Positions 25,218 through 40,664 of a stretch of DNA of 64,000 nt are shown here, one piece after another. Source of the stretch: Osedax fenrisi (taxonomy: Eukaryota; Annelida; Polychaeta; Sabellida; Siboglinidae). Location: NCBI GenBank assembly GCA_964019155.1, contig OZ025243.1, positions 39,434,179 to 39,498,178 on the forward strand, in the 5' to 3' direction. Position numbers and translations under genes: made by a program. Numbering within the stretch: position 1 is the stretch's first letter; each line of letters starts with the position of its first letter. The notes under the pieces are model-generated. The model was not told where the DNA came from and ran no database searches. It worked only from the letters and a program-made list of their open reading frames with translations.

Positions 25218-28200
25218 CCTACTATTCACAATGATATTTTTAATTGCTTGCATTAATCCAACTTGATATATACCTTACCTTACTTACCAGGTCGAGCTTG
25301 ATCGGCATTCATTAACACGTAACTTCCATTCATCTCTATCATTCATCGCATTCATCAGTTCGTCTACATTACATTCGGTATCGTCGACGAGTTGATCTAC
25401 AAAAGTTTTTGCTGGACGTCCACGGGAGCGTTTGCCATGTTTAGGTAACCAGAGAAGAACGTCACAAATCAGCTCTTTTTTGCTCCTCCAACAATATCCT
25501 GTGAATCTAAGTCTTTGTTCACGGATCGAAGAAGTTACTTTTGGAGTTTTGCAATAGAGTTCTTTGTTGGTAAGGTGATCTTTCCATGATACGTTCAGAG
25601 CGGCCCGTAGCATGCGAGTGTAGGCTCCGTCGATTTTTTTTCCAATTTTGTTGTTAAAGTCCATGTAATTGCTCCATATACAAAAACAGATTCTACCGTT
25701 GCTCTAAAGAAGTTTCTTTTCAGATTTGTAGATAACTTTGATTTCCATATGTTGTTCATTTGGTTTAGTGCGGCCCAGGCTTTTCCTATTCTGACATTTA
25801 TATCATGTTCTGTGGAAGCTATAAAACTAACAAGGTATTTAAAGTCTTGGGTTTTCTTGATATTTTCTCCATTCTGGGTTTTAATCATATCTATTGAATT
25901 CTGGTTGTATGCCATGTATTCTGTTTTAGCGACATTAATGTGAAGTCCGATTTCTTTTGAAGTTTTTTCTAGACTATTTTGTAAGATATTGGCTTCTTTT
26001 ACGTTATTGGTGGTTATTGCAATATCATCTGCATAGTCTACATCTGTTATAGTGAATGCGGGGTATCTTGAGCTCTTTCTTTATGTGAGAGTTAATCCAT
26101 ATCTTGAGTTATTATCAATCGATGTTCTCATTATGTAGTCTAAAAAGATAATAAATAGATATGGTGCTAAGGTATCTCCTTGCAGAACTCCTGTGGTAAT
26201 ATCGATGAAAGGGGTATCTCCATCTGGTGATCTGACCATTGCGCGAGTGTTTGTATATAGTATCATTATTGCGTTGATCGTTTCTTTTGGTATCCCATAT
26301 GCTGATAGAATATATTTTAATTTTAATCTGTCGATTGAATCGAACGCTTTCGAAAAATCAATAAATAGAAGTATAGCAGGTAAATTTTTCGATTTTACTC
26401 CTTCAATTAAACGACGAATGGTTAATATTTGCCCAGTTGTTGATCGTTTTGTTCTAAACCCGTTTTGGTTTTTTCTAAGGATATCTTCTATCTTGGGTCT
26501 TATTCTATTTAATAACATCAGATTGTATATTTTCGAAGCTATTGATGTAAGGGTGATACCTCTATAATTCTTTGTCAAAGCTAGATTTCCTTTTTTTGGG
26601 AATGGTAATAAACAACCTTCGTTCCATCTTTTTATTGGATCTTGATTGTATACACTATTGCAGAAGTGTAATAGAATTTCTTGGAATTCTCCTAATTTCC
26701 AGACTTCTGCTGGGATTTCATCCAGTCCTACTGCTTTGCCATGTTGTATACTTCTTACAGCTATAATGATTTCGTCAGGTGTGAAGAGTCCTTTTTTTAT
26801 ATCTAATTCGCTATTTACAATTTGCGAAATTTCTTCTTCATTCTCATTGATCTTGATATATAAATAGATATATTTTACGCTTAAGTTATCTAGAAATATA
26901 TTACTCAGAGGTATAACCTATAGGTATACTACTGACACGGTATATTGTACCATAGTATACTGTACTATAGTACCTGAGCCATTTAGCAAGGCTGTAGCCT
27001 TGCTAAATGGCTCAGGTACGGTAAAGGGGAAAGTAACCGAATTAGGACAGTGCCCGAATACAGACACTCTCGGTATCTCAGAAACCATAAATTCTACAAC
27101 AAAATGTTTAATGAATAAAATAATAATTATAAAAATAGTCTAAAAAAGTATTTTTTATTTTTTATTATTCAAAATATTTCTGATATATCCAATAAACTGA
27201 TTTTTTATTACTTTTTAAATTTCTGAAAAAAAAATTCAACTTAAAACCTTCTCAAGATTATACAAATGTATCGATATAAAATATAATACTATATTATTTA
27301 AAAATAAAGCATTCTAAAAATTGTATTTTTAATTTCTATATTTTTTATCAAATATTCATTAAGTTATAAGCATATATCTAGAGGTCATAAAAGTTACTAA
27401 TACGGACACTCTAGATGTATTAATACGGACACCCTATAACCAATCAGCGAGCAGCGTATGAACAATTCTGATTTTCATAAAAATCGCGTGCGTTATAACA
27501 TTAATACCACCAATGTAGCTAAATCTAAAAAAATTATTATTTAGATACTTAAATTTTATTATTAATTAACAAATAATAAAAATAAATAAATCATTAACTA
27601 ATTAAATTACAATATATTTGTTATAAAATTAATTATAAATAACGTAATTGTAATTTGTCTGATTGATTCATAAATAATATATAGTTTATCTAATGGTATA
27701 TAGAGTGTCCGTATTATAACACAGGGTGTCCGTATTCGGACATGAGTACCGAATACGGACACCCCCGTTATCTATGGAATTAAAATATTAAATAAAATTT
27801 TAAAATTACAATAATATCTATAATCATACCTAATATTAATATATATTGTTATTTTTGAATAAAAATAATGAGTCATAAAAAGTTAAGACCATTTATTGTT
27901 AAAGTGTCCGTATTAGGTTACTTTCCCCTATTAGGTTACTTATGGTACCGATTATAAGTTCCATAATGCGGACACTTTATAACAAATCAGCTCAAAGCGT
28001 GTGAACTATTCTGATTTTAATAAAAATCGCGTGCGTTATAATATTAATACCACCAATGAAGCTAAATCTAAAAATAATATTATTTAGATTCTTAACTTTT
28101 ATTATTAATTAATAAAATAATAAAAAATTAATATTAATAATTATATAAATTATATTGAATTATTCATAACATAAATATTAATAATGTATACAATTATAAT

Positions 28201-30615
28201 TATAATTTATCTCATTGGTTCATCAATAATATATAGTTTATCTAGTTGTATATGGTATATAGGGTATCCGTATTATAATACAGGGTGTCCGTATTCGGAC
28301 ATTGGTACTGAATACGGACATCCCCATTATCTATTGAATAAAAAGATTAAATAAAATTTAAAAATCATAATAATATTTATAATCAAATAATATTAATAAT
28401 TTTTAATTTTTGAATACAAATGATGATACATGTTAAGCCCATTTATTGTTAAAGTGTCCGTATTATAATTAAATGTCCAGATAAAGTGTCCAGATACCTA
28501 TAGGTTACTTTACCATATACCGATAAGTGTAATGTATATTAATAAGTGATAGCATTATTTTTAATAGGTACCTATCCTAGATAATATACATCTATTTAAA
28601 TTGATATTTTATTTGATAAATTAATTTTGTTATAACTATAGTTATATATAAGATAATTAATATGATAATTAATAAGGGAATTATCTGAAATATATACATT
28701 AATATAACTTTTTATCTTAATAATATGTAGGAAATGCATTGATGTATTAGTGAATTAGTGAAAAGAAATATAATATTTATTTAAATTATTTATGAGGATA
28801 TAATTATGAGAGATAATAAAAATTACAATAAATTGATATTATAGAAATATTCAAATAATTTCAAGTGGAAATTCATAAAATAGGAATATAATAATGGTCT
28901 AGGTATACCTATATCTATAGCTATATATATAGCTAGTATTACTTATAAAATAGATATATTAATTTTTTTAGTAATTATAATTACTAAGATATATATTAAC
29001 CCGTTGTCGAGATAGGATATATAATGCACTAGGGGTGTATACACCAAGAGCAACGAGTGAGACAAAGCAATACACTAAGTGAAGATTACGAACAGAATTA
29101 TTTAATGTGATAATAATGCCTATCTATAGGTATTATAATGTATATTATATATAATAATATAGTATATTATAATATATATATGTGTGTGTGTTTGTGAGAT
29201 CATATATGATTATCTTCATAACATACATATGTTTCAGTATATATGAATGTAAGTTGTATTCCAAGAATAATATAAATATGACAACGAAAAGAACGTAATT
29301 AATTAATAATATAAGAATAGATGCGTCATATAATTAATAAAGATGTCATTATATAATGTATATATATATATAATTAGTATAGGATACGTTGTATAATATA
29401 TTTATAATGTATAAATGTAGAATATAATATTTAGTATTAAATCTAAAATGTATTCAAATAATGAACTAATCGTGATAGTAAATATTCCGTCATGCTTAAT
29501 TATATCTTTGAGCTCAACATATTGTTATTCCTAAGATAGTAAACTTTAACCAGAAATCAATTATAGCTAGTAATATATCACATAATTTACTAAATATGTT
29601 ATAAATACATATATACTTTGAGTTAAGAGTATACAATATATATGTATAAAAGTATATAATGTATATAATAATTATATAAGTATAAAATGTATACAACACT
29701 GTTAACAATAATGACAATATATATATATATATATATATAAATATCATAGATAATTGAATTATGTAGAATTTGATAATTTTAGATACATTTTTTTCACTAA
29801 TAAGTTCAAAACCCTTTAGCTATTATTGTTAAAAACCGTTTAGTTCTTAAGGGTTCGAAAACCCTTCACTCAGTGGACCACTAACTTAAGGTTAATTCAG
29901 ATAAAAATAAAGGGATATTTTTAACAGCGTACGATATAACATAATAGGATTGTTTCAGTAAGCGATAATGGAATTCATTTTATAAAAAAGTATATATAAA
30001 AAAGTAATTTATAGAGTATTATATATACAAATAATATGAATCAGAATTTATACCTAACCCACTATTTATTAGGAAATGAAGCATAGGTTGAATATTTAGT
30101 AGATATGTTGGATATAGAAGACATACACTTAAATAGTTAATAAATACATTACAAGACAGCATTAGCTATGAATATATTATTAAGTTGTAACATCTCCTCT
30201 ATAGAGGAACTATAGTTCAGGTTGAAGGCATAACATAAAAATAGGGGCAACAAGTGTAATATGTGTTTGTATTATAACATTCATATATAAAAGGAGTAAT
30301 ATACATTATTATTATAATGTATTATACATTATTATTAATAATACATATAGTTTTATATTTAATTCATAATAAACAATAAAAAAAAATATAAGTATGAATT
30401 AATAATAAACATTGTCAGTGTAGTACGAAGATACTTATGTAACGTTATTATATATGCGTTAACACAAATTAGATATATTAATTAATACGTTTATGTATTG
30501 CATTTTCTATAAATAGCGATGATGTCATCAATATATTTATTTATAGGATGAAACATTAGACTAGATATCAATTTCAGATAATTCAATAATACGTACATTA
30601 TTATTAATATCATAA

Positions 30616-30663
<48 letters not shown>

Positions 30664-33578
30664 TATAATTTAAAATAGCTTATTGTAAATTATAAGTTAT
30701 ATATTAACATATTAATTATAACAACAAATTATATTAATTTTGTTGTTGCTACTTCGCATACATTCTATATATATATATAGTTATATAATCATGTTATTAT
30801 TTAACATAAAATGTAATTTAAAAAGCAATACTTGCACTGCTATAAATAATAATAACTATATAATCTAACGTTATAACATAACGATCCTCGGATATTATTG
30901 AACATGCATGATTCATATCTTAATTAAGGGTTTATAAGGTTTAAAGTATACTATATTGTGTAAGTAGGTATTACCTATACTATACAAGTATAGTATAATT
31001 GTATCAAATAGCGGTTATTACTCGTCAAAGCATGTTATATTGTTAATTAATATAACTATTTGTATTACGTAACTTAAATTATTACCCATACTATTATCAT
31101 ATGTAATAATAATATTTATTTAGTAGAAGACAGGTTTGTTCTGATTTGATTTATTGTTATTTATTATTTGTATTCTTGCTATTCCTGAAAGGCTCCACAA
31201 TAATATCGCATGGGTTATATTATTGTTGTCCGTATAACGTAATGATCACGTGATGTACATATTGCATGCTTTATCAATTAATCGCGTTATTTATAGAACT
31301 ATAAATAATAACTTAATATATATTTAATAATATATCTAAATTTTATTGCTGAATTTTTGTGAGATATATTATACATATATAGATGTATACCTTCTCATAA
31401 TCTATATTGTTAATTACATAATATATTCTATATATTTAGGAAGATATTAAGTATTCGTACTAAACCATGGCATAGTCTATAGTTTTATCAATTTTAATAA
31501 TTGAACAAGTAACAATATCTATATTATTGCTTAATTCTAAGAATACTATTTATTCCCGATATATAATTTTGTATAAAAATTAAGATAACGAAGCTATTAT
31601 TATCGGGACATGTAATAAATAATACCATATGTTATTATGTAATATTACATAATATATCATTTATAATTCTATACGATATTATTTGTAAGTCATACTATTT
31701 ATTTTCTTATAAGAACATTCTAATAATGTTCTATCTTGAACAAGTGTGTACTGGACGACCACCCGTTACTAACCTATATGTCCGTATTTGGCGGCGATGT
31801 GTCCGGAATTAAGGCCACTAGCCGTGCAATGGTCAACCTCGCATCCGTTTATCAATAATGCCTACCGGGAGATCGGTGTTATTATTACTTTAGTCTTATT
31901 AGCTATATTGAACTGTGTACATACAAACATATCACTAGCATATCATGTACTATATAATATTATTTACACTATATAATAATTATTAATATTATATATTGGA
32001 ATAATAATATGATTTCTCTATGCTATATACTTTAGTAATACTCAGAAAAATTAATTCATTTTTAAATTTAGTGGGTTAGATAAATAATGACGGGAGACTC
32101 CTTTCGGGAGTTTAAATGTAAATATATAAAAATAGATTACAATATCACTCGATGAATAATGTCATCATAGTTAAACCAGCATTAAGATTATTTACAGTCA
32201 CAAGTTAACTAAACACGCTATTCATAAATAAATAAATAACTAAATAGTCTATTGAAATGATAATCAAAACGATATGACAAAACGATAAAAAGGACTAGGA
32301 ACAAGAATACATATATAATACTAATTTATGATTTACATATACCGAGGAAGTTAAGAGAGAAACATAGACGCCCATATATTAATAATAATATGTAAAACAA
32401 TAATGAGCTATCGATACGAACACAAACAAACTAAATATACCCAGACATTATAATGACAGTAGGAATGCATTGTTAGTTAGGTGTCATTAGTCACGTCTAT
32501 GTGTTACGTAATAATATGGTATGACGTAACATTATATAATGTTATCGTAGACTAAATTAAACAACAAATAATATCATTATACGTATACACGGCTATTCGT
32601 TGTGTATTAAGATTACATGTATGTATGTATGTATATATATATATATATATACGACGTATATTTCTATATCTCTATAGTCTATAGTCTATTTATAGACTAA
32701 CATTAACGAATTCGATGTTGCCATTAGATACGGCGATGTGAAGGGCAGATTGTCCCGTGTATTCGTTTAGTTTCGTGTAACTCTATAGGTGGAGCTAGTG
32801 GTAGTGGTGGTCGTTGTGGTCGTGGTAGTGATGGTGGTTGTGGTTGTTGTGGTAGTGGTGGTAGTTGTATTGGTAGTGGTGGTGTCGGCGGTAGTGGTAG
32901 TGGTGGTAGTAGTAGTAGTGGTGGTAGTGGAGGTGGTGGTGGTAGTGGCGGTGGTAGAGATGGTGGTAGTGGAGGTGGTGGTGGTAGAGGTGGTGGTAGT
33001 GGCGTTGGTAGTGGAGGTGGTTGTGGTAGAGGTGGTGGTAGAGGTGGTGGCAGTGGTGGCGGTGCGTACACTGTTAGAAGTAAGAGTTCTTTGGACAAGT
33101 ATTTTAGTCCAAAGAACCCCATGATATTGGCATGATAACCCTATGATTTTTATATAAGGTTCTTTGAACTCGTAAACAATATAAAGAACTATTTGATATT
33201 TCTAATGATAATGATAATATTTGTTAATATGTAATGTGTAATATATGTATACATATTATTAAAATTAAAATTTTATATTAATATATTTATATATATTTTT
33301 GTAAATAGTTATATAAATAATATTTGATAAAAATCAAGTAATATATAATTAAACCACTTATTAATATTTAAATTACTATTCCAATTTTAAATATTTTATG
33401 ATGAATTAAAATATATCCATTTTAAAATAACTATGGTTTCTATTCAGCCACACATAACTATTTCGCTTTTTACTAATGATTTCCGTGGAGAGGAATAATT
33501 TAATAATATATATTATTAAATTGTTCTATCCCATATTTGAATTAGTATACTATATTAACATTATATTATTATATATTT

Positions 33579-33637
<59 letters not shown>

Positions 33638-34827
33638 TAAACTTTATTTATATTATAATAAGGAACCACAAATCTAACATATATTCTTATATATTTATAA
33701 TTCCAAAAAATAAAGGGTTCTTATATATTTAAAATTCCAATGAACCCTATATAAATAACATTCAGAAAAGGTTCTTTAGATTATTTGTGTCCAAAGAACC
33801 TTTTGAAATATTATTCAGAAAGGGTTCTTTAGTTTATTTGTGTCCAAAGAACACTTTTGAAATAATTTTCAGAAAGAGTTCTTTAAGTTATTTTTGTCCA
33901 AAGAACCCCACAGAGGGCTCGCGTACAGAGTAATCCAATGAACCTTATATTCGAGTCTAAAGAACCTTTAGAATGTTGGTGATGGTGGGTAAGGACGGTT
34001 ATAGAACACACACATAGCATATTACGTAACTCTAGAGGGGAGTATGGGGTAGATGGTGGTGGTATTGTTTATAGTAGTGGTATGTAGGGGTTATTATGAG
34101 AAATATACATAGAATGTTACGTAATTCTAAAGGGGATGAATACGAGGTGGTAGTGGTGATTTTGTGGTGCTGGTGCGTAAGGAATGTTATGCAATATACA
34201 CACATACGCACACCTAGAATGTTATATAATCAACGATCATTAGACTGTTATATTCGTTACGTAATCATTTTACTATTGGTTCGGCGATAAAATAAATATC
34301 TTCTCAGATGTATTTAGTCATCACTGCAGTGACTCATCACTAATGAGTAAGATCCGTGATGATGCAATTAAGTCATTTTTACTTTGTCACGATGTGTTGG
34401 TATACCATACCCTATGAACTTATAAGTTCATTACTGATTCTAATGTATAGTGAATTAAACTTTATTAATTGTCAAACTAAATTATATATTACTCAATTTT
34501 AATATAATAATGGTATATAGTATATACTATATACCATAATGGTCATAGATCGGTAAATGTAAGTTATGTATGGATTAACAATTTTAATTATTTCGATTAT
34601 TAAAACTTGTTAAATTAATTATTATCAATTTCACAAATATATAACGGAGATATAACTGTAGGTATAGTATCAATAACACAAAATTATATATGTTGAATAC
34701 CAAACAATGCCGTATTTTATCTCTCAACTGAACTATAATATTTCACAATTCATAATTAAAAATATTAATAATACAGTATCATAATTATATTTAATAGTAT
34801 TATATATTATTATTACTATTATTATTA

Positions 34828-34884
<57 letters not shown>

Positions 34885-35426
34885 CATATATACTTATTGA
34901 TCTAGATATGTATTAACATGGGCACATGGTGATGCATGATGATGATTATTGTAATGGGTATATAACACATATTCACAATATGTACATTGCCCACTCAATC
35001 AAATATTTCTTATTTATTATTAATATCAATATATATATATATACATATACCTAGTTATTAATATAACTCGATATCACGATAGTGTACTTATAGTATGCAA
35101 CTTATAGGTAACAGTGCATATGTCTTCGTAGTTATAACTCTGGTAATTAGCACGTATTATTAAATTAGAAAACATATTACTAAATACATCATTGTGATAT
35201 TAGTATTACCCCTTTAACACACCACTTCCTATTCTACCCGAGCTAATGCTGCGACCTATGTGTTATGTATTCTTCCTTCATCTTTGTAAATTCCAAAACG
35301 TGATTCTTCATATATATTATACTATAAGGTAGACCATATATGATATGGTATACCATCTCTATGTGGTTTTATCTCTTTAGCCTTCCTATTAATTCATTAA
35401 CTACGTTTGCTATTGAAGACTATAGG

Positions 35427-35495
<69 letters not shown>

Positions 35496-38400
35496 ATTTA
35501 ATTATCTATACTTTCTTTTAATGGTACATTTTTATTTTTATCATTTACTTTTTTATGTTGTTGTATCTTTTATCGTATGTGCACAATATGTTCTACACAT
35601 CATACATTTATATATATGTGTGTGTTTATGTATGTGTATATGTGTGTATATATGTGTTAGTATTTGTATGTGTGCACACATATATATTACATTAAATATA
35701 TATTACATATATATTACATTAACAAATATTATAAAATGACAATACATATATATTATATATATATATATATATAATATATATGTATTGTCATTTTATAATA
35801 TTTTTTAATGTAATATATACATATATATATTGTTATTATTGTTATTATTATTGTTATATTGGTGGAATCCTCAAATCCCATCCACGAAATTTGATGACGT
35901 TTTTACTTATAACCTAATGGCTTTAATGTCCCTTCGAAGTTCTCTAGTTTTAAAGAATTCGTAGTTTTAAGCAGAGCTGAAAATTGATATATACAAGTGT
36001 ATACATTATATATAAGATAACTTCTAAATATTATGTTAAGGCCTATTTTATTGTTCCGGACAACCATGACACGTGTCATAATACATTTATGTATCATACT
36101 ACGTGTCATACTACGTGTCATAATACCTGTAGGTGTCATACTACATATGTCTGATGAATCAGCCAAATAATTTAAACGGGCAGCTTGTATCATTATATAA
36201 GTTAATAAATATACATATTTTGAATACACGTGTATGAGAATATGTAGACAAGCTGATACTTATGTATACATTCATGGCACAGCTGTGTACATAGAGTAAA
36301 CAGTATTTATCTGAGCTATTACCAGGAATAATCACTTATCTAAGGCCGGTTATAATTCCTAATACGTGATGTAATCACATACACCATCATACTATAGTGT
36401 ATGTTAGTATAGTATAGTATACGACGTTAATATACTATAGTATACGACGTTAATATACTATATATATACTACTATTATAAGACAGTAAGGTAGGTCATCG
36501 ATAGGTCATGATCACAATAACACGCTATCGCAGTATCTTATTTCACAATTATATAATTACATATCTATATATATATATATATGTATTTATTAATACATAT
36601 TTATTAATATATTTGTTATATATATTTGTTATATATATATATATAAATTACGTAATACTATATGATAATTATTTATAGTAATATAACAAACCTGACCAGA
36701 AGAAATTGCCTCTGACAATTTGTCAAGACCATTATAGAATGCTGTTAATATGTATACATTTTAGTGTTTTTAGATAAGTATTAATATTAATATAATGTAT
36801 GCTAGGAATTTTATATATATATATATATATATACATAATGGAAGGCATATATCGTGCCCTATTATTAGATCTAACCTTTACCTCTGCTACAACAGTCATT
36901 ATAAACAAACTTATATATTACCCTTTGTTTATAATAGATATGTACGTATATGTACGCGTATTACATGGTCCACCAGTTACTTCACTACTACCCATACATA
37001 GTAGTACCTTATCATCGAGTACATGTGTACCAGAGTAGCTAGTAGTACCTATAGTAGTTATCTGCGTTATTAGGGGATACCACGGTTTCACGAATGTACA
37101 TGTTAAAGATGGCGAAATGAATGCTATATATATAGGTCATTGAACTGAACAATTATTTAATGAATTCAACTATTTATTTATAGAAACGTAATTTATACCT
37201 TAAGAGATAATAATAAAATTGTATATATTACATATATAACAATAGACATAAAATATATATTTTTTCAATACATATATATATATAGTAAATTATACATTAG
37301 TAATTATTTATAATCATATTTGTTACTTTTTCTTCAGATTATAATATATTTTTTATATATTATATATAACAATTTATATTAAGAAGATAGCTGTAGGGGA
37401 AAGTAACCTAATACGGAGACTGCCTGAATACGGATACTCTCAGTATTTCAGAAACCATAAATTCTTTAAAAAAATGTTTAATGAATAAAATATTCATAAT
37501 TATATAAATAGTCTAAAAAGATATTTTTTATTTTTTAATTATTTATAATGGTACTGATATATCCAATAAAATGATTTTTTTATTACGTTTATAAATTTAT
37601 GAAAAAAAATGTCTACATGTATCGATGAACTACCGTACTGTCTTATAATAGTAGTATATATATATATATAGTAAAACATTCTCAAGAATATACAAATGTA
37701 TGGATATAAAACATATCAATATATTATTAAAATCTAAAGCATTCTAAACATTATATACATAATTTCTATATTTGTCAAGAAATATTAATTAAATTATAAG
37801 CATATATATAGAGGTCATATAAATCCCTAATACGGAAACTCTAGATGTCCATCGGACACCCTATAACTAATCAGCGAGAAGCATGTGAACTATTCTGATT
37901 TACATAAAAATCGCGTGCTTTAATATAAATACCACCAATGAAGCTAAATCTAAAAATTGTATATATAATATAACATATAGTTTATCTAGTGGTATATAGG
38001 ATGTCCGTATTATAATACAGGGTGTCCGTATTCGGACATATGTACCGAATACGAACACCCCTATTTTCTATTGAATGACAAGATTAAATACAATTTTAAT
38101 AGTCTCAAAACTTTTTAATTATTCAAAATATTACTGATATATCCAATAAACAGATATTTTTATTACGTTTTTAAATTTAAGAAAAAAAAATTCTACTTAA
38201 AATCTTCTCAAGATATACCATTTTATCGATGTAAAATATAATACTATATTATTAAATAATAAAGCATTCTAAAATTATATATATAATTTCTATATTTGTT
38301 ATAAAATATTCATTAAGTTATAAGCATATATCTAGAGGTCATATACGTCCATAATACGGACACTCTAGATGTCTTAATACATATATTACCAATCAGCGCG

Positions 38401-40260
38401 CAGCGTATGAACTATTCTGATTTTTATAAAAATCGCGTGTGTTAAAATATTAATACCATCAATAAAGCTAAATCTAAAATATTTATTATTTAGATACTTA
38501 AAGTGTATTATTAATTAAAAAATAATAAAAATAAATAAATTATTAACTAATTAAATTGGAATAAATTGTTCATAAAATTAATTATAAATAATGTAATTGT
38601 AATTTGTCTGATTGATTATTAAATAATATATAATTTATCTAGTATATATAAGATATCCGTATTATAACACAAGGTGTCCGTATTCGAACATGGGTACCGA
38701 ATACGGACACCCACGTTATATACGGAATTAAAAGTTTAAATAAAATTTTAAAATTACAATAATATCTATAATCATATAATATTAATATATTGTAATTTTT
38801 GAATAAAAATAATGAGTTATAAAATATTAAGACCATTTATTGTTAAAGTGTCTATATTAGGTTACTTTCTCCTATAAATAATATCGTGATCGTGATCGGG
38901 ATCGGGTAAGAAACTTAGTTTCTGGATAGGGATCAGGAAAGATTAGAGTAACGAAGTGAGGATCGGGATTGGGAAAAGGATCGTATAAGAGAATAAATAG
39001 AGGATCGGGATCTGGATCCAGGAAAAAAGGATCGTTGCCCATCACTGTAATAGATATATACTATTTATGATTCATTACTCTTGTATTATGAAACTAAATA
39101 TATGATAGTATGTTAACTACTCTTTACATTTGTTGGTCATTTTTGTATGAAGACGAGGGCAGCGATAATCCAGGATATAATATTTAACATGGGAAATACA
39201 AAAATATTAATAATTAACATATATGGTTGATAAAATCTATAATTGTGGTGTAATGTAATGTAACATGCATGTTATACAAATAACGATAATAGGAATGACC
39301 TAGTTGTAAGAGATCACTCGAACCAATCAGGCTTACGTAAAGTAGGTCACGAGTTCGAGTAGCGTAATTATACGTTTGAAAATGCAAGTATAACTTAATA
39401 ACAATATAAGTCAATAACTAATATTTCGTATTCATCTACATAGAGGATATCAACTAGAGATATTTATACATTGGTAGTTGTTGTTTATCCAATTTACTAT
39501 CGAAAGTTGGTCAATAGGTTTTCTGTGTGTAATAATTCAATAGAATATTTAAATTAATAACATTTATTTTACTTATTTTTACTTAATTGATGTTTACACC
39601 TGTAGGTATATTTTGTTATATAATAATAATTATTATTATTATTATAGTAAACATGCTTATATATTTTATTATATTTAAGGGTTTCTTAATTTTCTTAAAA
39701 TGAGAAAAAAATTTTGGTTCAAATTTTTTTATATAATATTATTAAAATATTAAATATTATCTTTAACTGATATATAAATTATGTTATTATGCAATGTATA
39801 ACTATAAAATAAACAATTTTAAATGTATATAATTTAAATAAATTATAATAATAATATAAAAAAAAATTAATTAAATTTAATAACCGTCATAATTTAATGA
39901 GTATAATGTACATTTTTAAAATATTCATAATTTTATCTTTTATTTTTAAAATAATAATACTTTATTAGTTAAACATAATTTTATATTAAATATTTTCTAT
40001 AATATATTCTATAATAAATTATGTATTATATATAAGATTTATAGATCTATATAATAACTATCATTATATTAAATATAATATTTAATAAATAAAGTGAATA
40101 AAGTGAATAACTTTTAGTAGACCACTATTTTTCCTATTAAATACATGTAAAATCTATTTATAGAACATAGGTCGTACCTACCCATAAACGGAGTATATAT
40201 TAAAAATAATAATAATATTATATGTAATTTTGTTTTATTAAAATAAAATTGTATCTATTA

Positions 40261-40310
<50 letters not shown>

Positions 40311-40584
40311 CTATTATTAATGAGCAGTTCACATTGGATAATACGTATATACGTATAGGTATTACATATATTATTAAGTAACATCACAACTAATCAATAC
40401 ATTACGAATAGTCTCTTATAATAATTATAACGTTATAACGTGAGATTAGTAGATACATAACCGGTAGTGCTTACAGTACTGATAATAAGTTCGCAATACT
40501 TCTATTTATAATGTAAAATATATCTCGGCATTATATTTTAAAGCGAATTACGATAATACCCGATATAGTATTATCTATATCTAT

Positions 40585-40664
<80 letters not shown>

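Noticed and set aside
32789..33124. Poly-valine frame on the plus strand
   Set aside because: Artefact of the GGT/GTGGTA repeat.
36799..37038. 79-codon hydrophobic frame
   Set aside because: No domain, starts in an (AT)n tract, no supporting junctions; two overlapping frames are open equally.
39290..39370. tRNA-like or SINE-like segment (ggttcgagtgatc on the minus strand)
   Set aside because: A B-box-like motif is present, but no A box, cloverleaf or second copy was found.
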